Source: SKZT01 sp964478625
Lineage (GTDB): Bacteria; Desulfobacterota; Desulfobacteria; Desulfobacterales; SKZT01
NCBI GenBank assembly: GCA_964478625.1
Contig: CAYZJH010000006.1
Span: 1-64,000 of the forward strand
Length of the DNA: 64,000 bases
Reading direction: 5' to 3'
The stretch's first letter is position 1, and every line of letters starts with the position of its first letter. Shown piece by piece: positions 17,575-25,077 of the stretch. Under the pieces are notes generated by a model, which worked only from the letters and a program-made list of their open reading frames with translations, made no database searches and was not told where the DNA came from. Both the position numbers and the translations under genes were made by a program.

Positions 17575-18213
17575 TTATTCTTCATCACTACCTTCTTCAC
17601 CGGATACCTCACCTTCTTCCTCAGCCTCGCCTTCTTCGGCCACTTCTTCCATCATCGCCCCGGAAACCGTGACCACCGTAAAATTGGTGTCGGCGATGAT
17701 CTCAAGGGTATCGGATACGGGTATATCTTCGACATGAATCGAATCGCCGATTTGCATTTCAGAAACATCAAGGATAATGGATTCGGGAATATCAAGAGGA
17801 AAGCAAAGCACATCGATCTCTCTTCTGATCAGCTGAAGTGTTCCCCCTGCTTCAGTGCCTTTAGCCAGACCGGTCAGCACCACGGGTACTTTGACATAAA
17901 TTTTTTTGTCCATGGCCACTTCATACAAATCAATATGTAAGAATCTTCTGGACACCGGGTGAAGCTGAAGATCCTTGATCATCGCTGTTTTTTTGATCGC
18001 TTCACCGTTTTGTAGGGTCAGATTCAATGGGGCCTGGTTGCTTCCACTGTGTTTCAGTATTTTTTCGATATCCAACGTATTCACTGAAATGGCAATCGGC
18101 TCACTTTTAGGACCATAAAGCACACCCGGAATTGATCCTTCTCTTCTCAAAGCTCTGGAAATCCCTTTACCCCTTGTTTTTCGAATACTTGCCGTGAGTT
18201 CTAACAGTTCCAA
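17575..18213 (-). CDS. rplY: 50S ribosomal protein L25 (CTC form)
   Basis: This is the long general-stress (CTC/TL5) version of L25, which binds 5S rRNA. The N-terminal L25 domain (about 1-95) and the C-terminal beta domain (about 100-185) are followed by a highly acidic tail of Glu, Gly and Ser (EEVAEEGEAEEEGE). The start is TTG with AGGAGG eight bases upstream; the next ATG would cut into the protein. It lies between prs and pth. Confidence 0.94.
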   Translation of the reverse strand: MELLELTASIRKTRGKGISRALRREGSIPGVLYGPKSEPIAISVNTLDIEKILKHSGSNQAPLNLTLQNGEAIKKTAMIKDLQLHPVSRRFLHIDLYEVAMDKKIYVKVPVVLTGLAKGTEAGGTLQLIRREIDVLCFPLDIPESIILDVSEMQIGDSIHVEDIPVSDTLEIIADTNFTVVTVSGAMMEEVAEEGEAEEEGEVSGEEGSDEE

Positions 18214-18243
18214 AAAATTTTCCTCCTTACCAACACAAAAAAA

Positions 18244-19182
18244 TTATACAAACAGGGAAGTCACCGAGTCTCCCCTGTGGCTTCGAATAATGGCCTCTCC
18301 AAAAAGCTCTGTTACGGAAAGCACTTCAACCTTACCACATTCCAGAACTTCAGGTTTAACAGGAATGGTGTCGGCTACGATAACGCTTCGCAAATCCGAA
18401 CTGCATATGCGGTCGACAGCCGGGCCGGACAGCACAGGATGAACACAGCACGCGTAGACTTCTTTCGCCCCCTTATCCAGGATCGCATGGGCGGCTTCCG
18501 TCAGGGTTCCTGCAGTATCGACCATATCATCCAAGATAATGGCCACCTTGTCAGCCACGTCTCCAATAACGGCCATGGCCTGGGAAATATTCGGGGCATC
18601 CCTGCGCTTATCCACAACAGCTAGATTGGCATTGAGTCTTTTTGCAAAAGCGCGGGCCCGTTCGGCACCACCGGCATCCGGTGAAACAATAACCAGATTG
18701 CCGCTAAAATTTTCTCTGATATACTCGATTATTTTTGGGGCTGCAAAAAGGTTGTCCACGGGAATATCAAAATATCCCTGAATCTGACCGGCATGCAAAT
18801 CCATGGTAATAATTCTTTTTGCACCGGCTTTTTGGAGAAGATCGGCCACCAGCTTGGCACTGATCGGAACCCTCGGAGCGACTTTTTTATCCTGGCGGGC
18901 ATATCCGTAATACGGCATGACCGCTGTAATTCTGGTGGCTGATGCCCGCTTTAAGGCATCGATCATGAGCAACAGCTCGACAAGATTATCATTTACCGGT
19001 GCACATGTGGATTGGATAACAAAAACATCTCTCAACCGCACATTATCATTGATCTCTATTCTGACCTCGCCGTCGCTGAAACGCTTTACCATACATTGGC
19101 CCAGAGGCAAGCCAAGATAGTCACATACCTTTTTTGCAAATTCAGGATTGGAATTTCCGGAGAAAATAATCAGTTCATTCAT
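18244..19182 (-). CDS. prs: Ribose-phosphate pyrophosphokinase
   Basis: Prs makes PRPP from ribose 5-phosphate and ATP for nucleotide, histidine and tryptophan synthesis. The 312-residue protein shows the family motifs FSGNSNPEFAKKVCDYLG, the ATP-site YARQDKK, the catalytic MDLHAGQIQGYFDIP, and the PRPP-binding loop AIILDDMVDTAGTLTEAA. It sits between tRNA-Gln and rplY on the same strand. Confidence 0.97.
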   Translation of the reverse strand: MNELIIFSGNSNPEFAKKVCDYLGLPLGQCMVKRFSDGEVRIEINDNVRLRDVFVIQSTCAPVNDNLVELLLMIDALKRASATRITAVMPYYGYARQDKKVAPRVPISAKLVADLLQKAGAKRIITMDLHAGQIQGYFDIPVDNLFAAPKIIEYIRENFSGNLVIVSPDAGGAERARAFAKRLNANLAVVDKRRDAPNISQAMAVIGDVADKVAIILDDMVDTAGTLTEAAHAILDKGAKEVYACCVHPVLSGPAVDRICSSDLRSVIVADTIPVKPEVLECGKVEVLSVTELFGEAIIRSHRGDSVTSLFV

Positions 19183-19234
19183 TAACGCACCGGTGATCGC
19201 ATAACCAAAGCTTTTTTACCCATGTAACCCTTTT

Positions 19235-19309
19235 TGGCTGGGGCGGGAGGATTCGAACCTCCGAATGCAGGAACCAAAATCCTGTGTCTTACCGCTTGAC
19301 GACGCCCCA
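19235..19309 (-). tRNA. tRNA-Gln (anticodon UUG)
   Basis: The minus strand folds into a complete cloverleaf. The acceptor stem pairs TGGGGCG with CGCCCCA, the discriminator base is G, and CCA is encoded (19235-19237). The anticodon stem CAGGA/TCCTG encloses TTTTGGT, giving anticodon TTG for CAA (and CAG by wobble). The T arm GGAGG-TTCGAAT-CCTCC is perfect. It lies between ispE and prs, so it is probably processed from that mRNA or expressed with it. Confidence 0.97.
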
Positions 19310-19389
19310 AAATCGCATTTTTGCCTCAGAACCCGTATTAACCTCATATTAAAATCGACTTTTTCCTTTACCCTGAGCCGACCTTGCCC

Positions 19390-20232
19390 TCACAGTAAAA
19401 GGTGTGCAAAAAACACTTCCCACAACTTGTTTTCCGATAGCCTTTTGGCAGCCTCAGGCACTTTTGCCTCATCCATGAAAATCCCAAAAACGGTGGGACC
19501 GCTTCCGGTCATCAATGCAGCGTCTGCTCCGGATGAGATCAAGGCTTTTTTGGCTTCCAATATCTCAGGATGCCATGAAACAGCTACTGTTTCCAAATCG
19601 TTGTACAAATTACTACCAAACTCAAAACTCCGGTTTTTAAAAATTGGATATTTAGGTTTTTTTTTGGAATTTGTCAATCTTAAATTAAGATTTTTGTAAA
19701 CCTGCGCTGTGGACACCTTTATTTTCGGATAGATAAGAATCACCTTGCAAGCAACCAGACCGGCATAACTTTTAAGTCTTTCACCAACCCCTCTGGCAAT
19801 GGCCGGTTTGCCCATTACAAAGAAAGGAACATCAGCTCCAATGGCAAGGCCCATCTCCATGAGCTGCCATTGTGATAACGGAAACCCATAGAATTGATTC
19901 AGCATTTTTAAAACTGCGGCAGCATTACTGGATCCACCTCCAAGTCCAGCTGCAACAGGTATTTTTTTATCAATTCTGATTACAAGACCCGGCGGAGAAT
20001 CCCCCATTTTTTTGAAAAACAAAGAGGCTGCCCTGATTGCCAGGTTTGTCTCATCCTCAGGTACATCCGGATGATTGCATGAAATGGATAATGTTTTTCC
20101 TGTAAAATCAAACGTCATTGAATCATAGAGACTGACAGGACACATCAGGGAGAAAATATCGTGATAACCATCCGGACGCTTTTTAAGGACCTTCAGGAAC
20201 AAATTGATTTTTGCTGGCGCTAATATTTCCAT
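19390..20232 (-). CDS. ispE: 4-diphosphocytidyl-2-C-methyl-D-erythritol kinase
   Basis: IspE phosphorylates CDP-methylerythritol in the MEP isoprenoid pathway. The 280-residue GHMP kinase begins APAKINLFLKVLKKRPDGYH, and its ATP-binding motif is PVAAGLGGGSSNAAAVL. The third motif, MTGSGPTVFGIF, is near the C-terminus. It is the first gene of the ispE / tRNA-Gln / prs / rplY / pth series and lies directly downstream of a terminal-inverted-repeat element. Confidence 0.96.
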   Translation of the reverse strand: MEILAPAKINLFLKVLKKRPDGYHDIFSLMCPVSLYDSMTFDFTGKTLSISCNHPDVPEDETNLAIRAASLFFKKMGDSPPGLVIRIDKKIPVAAGLGGGSSNAAAVLKMLNQFYGFPLSQWQLMEMGLAIGADVPFFVMGKPAIARGVGERLKSYAGLVACKVILIYPKIKVSTAQVYKNLNLRLTNSKKKPKYPIFKNRSFEFGSNLYNDLETVAVSWHPEILEAKKALISSGADAALMTGSGPTVFGIFMDEAKVPEAAKRLSENKLWEVFFAHLLL

Positions 20233-20245
20233 CTTAATTCATTAA

Positions 20246-20425
20246 CTTGACAGTACAAAGTTCTCCGTGATGCCGGACTTGATCCGGCATCCAGAAAAAC
20301 CAGCGTCCTTAATCCAACTGGACAGCGCTGCGCTTCACTTTGTGCCCGGCCTTCGCCAGAATGACGAACTATTAAAATCGATAAAAATTAATTCCAAGTA
20401 TTTATGAGAACTTAGTACTGTCAAG
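20246..20425. repeat. MITE-like element A with 20-bp terminal inverted repeats
   Basis: The 180-base element is bounded by CTTGACAGTACAAAGTTCTC (20246-20265) and its inverse with one mismatch (20406-20425). Inside, next to the left end, is a REP hairpin (20270-20290, stem ATGCCGGA, loop CTTGA). No ORF is supported. A related end sequence bounds the element at 30148-30366. Confidence 0.8.
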
Positions 20426-20442
20426 ATCACCAATAAGCCTAT

Positions 20443-20475
20443 AAAAAAAGGGCAGAAAGCCCCTGCCCCTTTTTC
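20443..20475 (-). terminator. Terminator downstream of the DUF1844 gene
   Basis: The stem pairs AAAAAGGGCAG with CTGCCCCTTTTT (one bulged C), with A and T runs on the two sides. It lies 24 bases past the DUF1844 stop on the minus strand and ends that unit before element A. Confidence 0.75.
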
Positions 20476-20498
20476 AAATGAAAGCCTCCGGGAAAAAA

Positions 20499-20933
20499 TC
20501 AGCTTATCTCACGCACATACATCATTCTCAAATCATAGAGGATATTTTTCAACATCATCTCCTCTTCCTTGTTTAAATTTCCCTTTGTTTTTTCATCGAG
20601 CATTCCCAGGATATCGATGGTTTGCTTGGCCAAAGGAAGGTTTTTTTCCTTGCTGCCTGTCATCGGATCTTCGATAATACCCAGTTGCACCAGAACTGAA
20701 GAATTAAGGGAAAGAATAAACGTCTGGAAATTTATCTTGGGAAGCCGCGTTTCCCTGGTTTTGGCATTTTCCCGGTGTTTTGGTTCATCGGTTTTGGCTT
20801 CGGAGGGTTTCGTCCCGGATTCGCCAGCTTTGAGTTCCTCGGTTTCAGGTTTTTCATCTTTTCCGCTGTCCTGATTTTCGGAAGAAAACCTCCGACGGTC
20901 CTTTACTACAAATGTTTTTTTCTCCTCCGACAT
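20499..20933 (-). CDS. DUF1844 family protein
   Basis: This is a 144-residue protein of unknown function from a family common in Desulfobacterota and other phyla. The first ~65 residues are charged, low-complexity and probably disordered (repeated Glu/Lys/Asp/Pro). The conserved domain covers about residues 68-144: INFQTFILSLNSSVLVQLG, PLAKQTIDILGMLDEKTKGN and EEEMMLKNILYDLRMMYV. No signal peptide or membrane segment is visible. A GAAGGAG site precedes the ATG. The gene stands alone between serA and a terminator. Confidence 0.88.
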   Translation of the reverse strand: MSEEKKTFVVKDRRRFSSENQDSGKDEKPETEELKAGESGTKPSEAKTDEPKHRENAKTRETRLPKINFQTFILSLNSSVLVQLGIIEDPMTGSKEKNLPLAKQTIDILGMLDEKTKGNLNKEEEMMLKNILYDLRMMYVREIS

Positions 20934-21069
20934 GATCCATCTCCTTCTTTTGCATCCATTTCAACTTTTTTACAGATTAACACTGACATCAATCTATTTT
21001 GATCATCATGTCAATGCTTTTCAATAAAAAAAACATGCGAGCAAAAGATCTTCCAACAGTTTCAGATTG

Positions 21070-22650
21070 CTAAAGTTCCAAAGGAAGCACCCAGTTCACC
21101 AGCGGTAAAGCCTCGATGGCTTCTTTCGCTTCAGGGGTAATGGGTGTGTCAGTACGCAGAAAGATGATATTGTTGTCTCCTTCTTCTTCCTGCCCCACAG
21201 TCATCCGGGAAATGTTAATGTTGTGTTTTCCCAGGGTGGTTCCGATACTGCCGATCGCACCGGGTTGGTCCAAATTCTGGATAATGGCCGCATGTCCTAC
21301 GGGATTCATTTCCAAACGAAAATCGTTGATTTTGACAACACGGGCATCTTTTCTTCCGAATATCGTACCGGACACCGTGCTGGTCATTTCAGTGGTCACG
21401 GCCTTTAACGTAATCAGGTTAATATAATCTTCAGGCTCGGCCTTATTGGTTTCAGTGACTTTTATCCCTCTTTCTTTGGCCAGAACCGGTGCATTCACAT
21501 AGTTGATATCGTCTTTGACGATCGGAGTCAGAATTCCCTTGATGGCGGAAGTGGTAACGGGAGCCAGATCAAGCCCCTGGAAATCCCCGGCATATTCCAC
21601 GGAAATCTCCTGCAATGCCCCGCAAATAAGTTGAGCTTGCAGACACCCCATTCGATCTCCCAAAAACAGGTAAGGCCCAAGCTTTTTCAACAGTTCACCG
21701 GTCACCGAGGGAACATTGACCGCATTTCGAATGGTACCGTTTTTCAAATAATCGATAATCTGCTCAGCCACCTGAACCGCCACGTTGGTCTGTGCTTCCT
21801 TAGTGGATGCTCCCAGATGGGGTGTACAGATCACCTGGTCCAGTTCAAGCAACGGAATCAATCCCGGAGGCTCGGTCTCAAAGACATCCAGGGCGGCCCC
21901 GGCCACTTTGCCGGACTTGATGGCCTCATACAGGTCCGCTTCCTTGACAATTCCTCCGCGGGCGCAGTTGATAATCATCACGCCGTCTTTCATTTTTTCA
22001 AAAGACTCTTTGTTGATCAAACCGATCGTTTCTTTCAACTTGGGGACATGGACTGTAATGTAGTCTGCACGACGATACAATTCGTCAAGGGTAACATTTT
22101 CAAATCCGGATTTTTCAATCTGTTCCGGGTTTACAAACGGATCATAAATAATAACCTGCATCCTCAGTCCCCGAGCCCGATCCGCCACAATAGAACCGAT
22201 TTTGCCGAAACCGATCAAGCCGACGACTTTGTTAAAGAGTTCTTTGCCCTGAAGTTTTTTCTTGTCCCACCGCCCAGCTTTCAATGACAAGGTCCCCTGG
22301 GGAATGTTTCTGCTCAGGGAAACCATCATACCGATTGCATGTTCGGCAGTCGTCACCACATTTCCGGTCGGGGTATTCATGACCACCACGCCCCTTTTGG
22401 TAGCCGCCGGAATATCCACATTGTCCAGCCCGATTCCGGCCCTTCCGACAACCTTCAAATTTTCAGCGGCACTGAGCAAATCTTCCGTGACCTTGGTGGC
22501 ACTTCGGATCACCAGGCCATCATATTTGCCGATAATTTCCTTCAATTCCTCAGGGGAAAGGCCTGTTTTGACATCAACCTGAATCCCTTCCTCCTGCTGG
22601 AACAATTTGATCCCTTCTTCACCAAGATTATCGCTGACCAATACTCTCAT
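21070..22650 (-). CDS. serA: D-3-phosphoglycerate dehydrogenase (long form)
   Basis: SerA oxidises 3-phosphoglycerate in the first committed step of serine synthesis. The 526-residue protein has the catalytic/NAD-binding part (about 1-310) with GLIGFGKIGSIVADRA, NCARGGIVKEADL and TPHLGASTKEAQ. An intervening allosteric substrate-binding domain (about 320-445) and a C-terminal ACT domain (about 452-526, AIIQNLDQPGAIGSIGTTLG) follow. The ACT domain suggests serine feedback inhibition. It is monocistronic with a good promoter 95-125 bases upstream. Confidence 0.96.
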   Translation of the reverse strand: MRVLVSDNLGEEGIKLFQQEEGIQVDVKTGLSPEELKEIIGKYDGLVIRSATKVTEDLLSAAENLKVVGRAGIGLDNVDIPAATKRGVVVMNTPTGNVVTTAEHAIGMMVSLSRNIPQGTLSLKAGRWDKKKLQGKELFNKVVGLIGFGKIGSIVADRARGLRMQVIIYDPFVNPEQIEKSGFENVTLDELYRRADYITVHVPKLKETIGLINKESFEKMKDGVMIINCARGGIVKEADLYEAIKSGKVAGAALDVFETEPPGLIPLLELDQVICTPHLGASTKEAQTNVAVQVAEQIIDYLKNGTIRNAVNVPSVTGELLKKLGPYLFLGDRMGCLQAQLICGALQEISVEYAGDFQGLDLAPVTTSAIKGILTPIVKDDINYVNAPVLAKERGIKVTETNKAEPEDYINLITLKAVTTEMTSTVSGTIFGRKDARVVKINDFRLEMNPVGHAAIIQNLDQPGAIGSIGTTLGKHNINISRMTVGQEEEGDNNIIFLRTDTPITPEAKEAIEALPLVNWVLPLEL

Positions 22651-22744
22651 TTTTCTACCCCCTGAACACCTCTTATCAAAATCAGATGGTTAAATCAAAA
22701 CCCTATACCATTTTTCAACAATTGAATAAAAAGATAAAAGTTGC

Positions 22745-22773
22745 ATAACATCTAAGTTCATAAATTTTGTCAA
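22745..22773 (-). promoter_or_regulatory. Sigma70-like promoter for serA
   Basis: On the minus strand a perfect TTGACA (22768-22773) is followed after 17 bases by TGTTAT (22745-22750), four of six matches to the -10 consensus. The predicted start is near 22738, giving a leader of about 88 bases. Confidence 0.6.
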
Positions 22774-23059
22774 GGGTAAAGCTCATTTTTTGTTCAATGA
22801 AATCAATTTATTTATTTAACTTGAATTATTTTTTTATATATGATTCTCCCACAACAAATAAACCGTTGGCTAAGGCTTTCGAACACCCTGTAGGTATTTT
22901 TCCCTTGCTTATCACCTGATTGCCGTATAAAATTTTTCCTGTCGGAAAATCGGGCGAAACATAAACCTCATTTAATGGATGCGGGCACCCCATTTGGACT
23001 TTTCAACAGTCTGTCATGCTTGATTATTTCAATGGTGAACCTGCCCAAAACGAGCAACT
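22774..23059. other. AT-rich spacer between serA and the XRE-cupin regulator
   Basis: This part of the divergent gap holds runs of A/T (22800-22850) and no recognisable RNA gene, repeat or ORF. The promoter of the downstream regulator must lie here, but I cannot assign it. Confidence 0.4.
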
Positions 23060-24361
23060 ATGACAAGTGATCGACTGCGTGTCTCATCGGGAATCGGAGA
23101 GCTGGACCGACTACTCGGAGGACTTTTTATCGGCGATAATGTGGTCTGGTATGACGATGCCGGAAGCCTTGCTCTGGTTTTTTGTCTCAATTTCATACAA
23201 GATTCGCAGTCCCACAACAAACCGATCATTTACGTCAGTTTCGACAGAAGTCCCAAAAACCTTCTGGAAACACTTGGACCATTGGCACAATATCCTCTGC
23301 TCACAATCCTGGACTGCTTTACTCATGGCAAGGGTGAAAGCAATGAAGTGTTTTTAAAGTTTTATCAAAACAGGAAAATCAAAGAAACCGGACGCATCAT
23401 TGCCGTTGAAAATCCGCGAAGCGTGGAAAAAACCATGAACGCATTTTATGGAGTCCACGCCAAACTTGAAGGGGATGTCCGGTTCGTTTTTGAAAGCCTT
23501 ACCGGTATGCAAAAACTCTGGTCAGGGGAAGAGGACATTTTGAATTTTTACTCCCACTCCTGTCCCCGGCTTTATGAATTAAATACCGTGGCCTATTGGA
23601 TTATTGAAAAACGTGCTCATTCTTCCAGGCTCAAAGCCCAAATCAATCGGGTGGCTCAGGTGGCTGTTGAACTTTCCCTAAAAAGGGGAACAACCACCCT
23701 GAGTATTGTAAAAGCTGAAAAGCGACAAACCGACACTCTCAATACGCCATTCAAATACTGGACCCAGGATTTATCCATTACGCTTGAATCGGGGAAAAAA
23801 AGCACCGGCCGGATCGATCTGGGGACTCGCCTGAAAGATCTTCGAACCAAAAGAGGATTTTCCCAGACCGAGTTAGCCAAACTGGTGGGAGTGACGCCCT
23901 CCAGTATTTCCCAGATCGAAAGCAACCTGATACTCCCCTCCCTTCCGGCCCTTCTAAAAGTCGCCGAAGTCCTTTCAGTGGAGGTCAGTTCCTTTTTCCA
24001 GGACACTCAACATACCACTAACCGGGTAGTTTTTTCCTCATCCGAATCCATGGATTTCCAACTGAGCGGAATTCCCAAAAACACTGCCATTGCCAAGCGA
24101 TTGACTCCGGTCGATTTCGACCCAAAGGCAGAACCATTCCTGATCGAAATCCCCCCCAAAGAAACATTGCCGTCTCATTTTTTTGTCCACAAAGGTGACG
24201 AAATGGGCTACATGCTTACAGGTAACCTGGTGATTAAAATGCAAAAAACATCCCATACCATCAAGCCCGGAGATCTGATTTACCTGGATTCGGAAATCCC
24301 CTTACAATGGAAAAACCCCGGCCCCGGCACTGCAAGAATTCTTTGGATCAAATTAAAATAA
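23060..24361 (+). CDS. RecA/KaiC-like - XRE - cupin fusion regulator
   Basis: The 433-residue protein joins three parts. Residues about 8-225 resemble a KaiC/RecA-like ATPase core (SSGIGELDRLLGGLFIGDNVVW, IIYVSFDRSP, VFESLTGMQKLW). The Walker A position reads GDNVVWYDDAGS and lacks GKT, so ATP binding is doubtful. Residues 256-312 are an XRE helix-turn-helix (RLKDLRTKRGFSQTELAKLV...SSISQIESN). Residues about 355-430 form a cupin (VHKGDEMGYMLTGNLVIKM...IKPGDLIYLD). The HTH-cupin half matches one-component regulators that sense small ligands. The N-terminal part may be a scaffold or dimerisation module. It stands alone; its targets are unknown. Confidence 0.85.
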   Translation: MTSDRLRVSSGIGELDRLLGGLFIGDNVVWYDDAGSLALVFCLNFIQDSQSHNKPIIYVSFDRSPKNLLETLGPLAQYPLLTILDCFTHGKGESNEVFLKFYQNRKIKETGRIIAVENPRSVEKTMNAFYGVHAKLEGDVRFVFESLTGMQKLWSGEEDILNFYSHSCPRLYELNTVAYWIIEKRAHSSRLKAQINRVAQVAVELSLKRGTTTLSIVKAEKRQTDTLNTPFKYWTQDLSITLESGKKSTGRIDLGTRLKDLRTKRGFSQTELAKLVGVTPSSISQIESNLILPSLPALLKVAEVLSVEVSSFFQDTQHTTNRVVFSSSESMDFQLSGIPKNTAIAKRLTPVDFDPKAEPFLIEIPPKETLPSHFFVHKGDEMGYMLTGNLVIKMQKTSHTIKPGDLIYLDSEIPLQWKNPGPGTARILWIKLK

Positions 24362-24444
24362 GCCAGGATCAGACAGGAAAATAAACTGATCGATTTGACA
24401 ATGACACTTTTTTAATTGGTGACCGGCAGCCTTAACCTGACCCC

Positions 24445-24585
24445 GATGGGCAAAGCCTGTCCCGGGCATGAACCGGTAGAGCCGGGCACGAAGTGAAGCC
24501 TTCAGGAACTATCCATAAGCTGAAACCATCCGGCTGGATGCCGGCTCCCGGTTTATGCCCGGGACAAGCTTCGCCGGTATGATGT
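24445..24585. repeat. REP-like inverted repeat F
   Basis: Two arms, CCCGGGCATGAACCGG (24461-24476) and its inverse with one mismatch (24548-24563), flank about 70 bases that can form a long hairpin. The outer sequence GCCTGTCCCGGGC...GCCCGGGACAAGC is shared with elements near 34400, 40695 and 41290. Confidence 0.7.
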
Positions 24586-25077
24586 TAAGAACTTTCTCCA
24601 TTTTAAACACATCAATTCAGATGGAAGCTTTTTTCATCCAAATTCGCTGATTTTTGTTTTTTAAGAGGTCACAGAGTGCTTATGACAGCTTGTCGGCTAA
24701 AAGATCTCACAGATCCCTAACCGGCCATTTTCTTGCTGATCCTCAGGAGCCAAAGGCTGAGTGCCTGCTTGATGCCAACCAGTCTAACCATATAATATCA
24801 ATAGAAAATTTCTATCATTATCCCTTATTAACTATTGACAACTCAATAGATCAAAGCATAAAACGGAATCGTCCACTAACATGGATTCGGACTGCAAGCA
24901 AAAGCAGCCGCAGGGGGAGTTCTGATCTCCATACCGGTATAACTCAATTTAGATATTTATAAACGATTCCTTCTTTTTCTAAGGGCAGGGATCGATTCGA
25001 GTCTTTTGTAAAATTGATACCATACAAAATAAAATGACGAAGCCTAACGGTTTCATTGAACCCATTTAAGGCGATTG
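24586..25077. other. Spacer before the PilZ gene
   Basis: About 490 bases without a supported gene. One open frame (24654-24962, 102 codons) lacks a ribosome binding site, and its composition is repeat-like, so I leave it out. No RNA structure is obvious. Confidence 0.4.

Noticed and set aside
24660..24800. Possible riboswitch upstream of the PilZ gene
   Set aside because: I compared it with the GEMM c-di-GMP motif and found neither the conserved core nor a stable fold.
24654..24962. Open frame of 102 codons
   Set aside because: No ribosome binding site, a charged and low-similarity composition, and a non-coding look. It is most likely chance.
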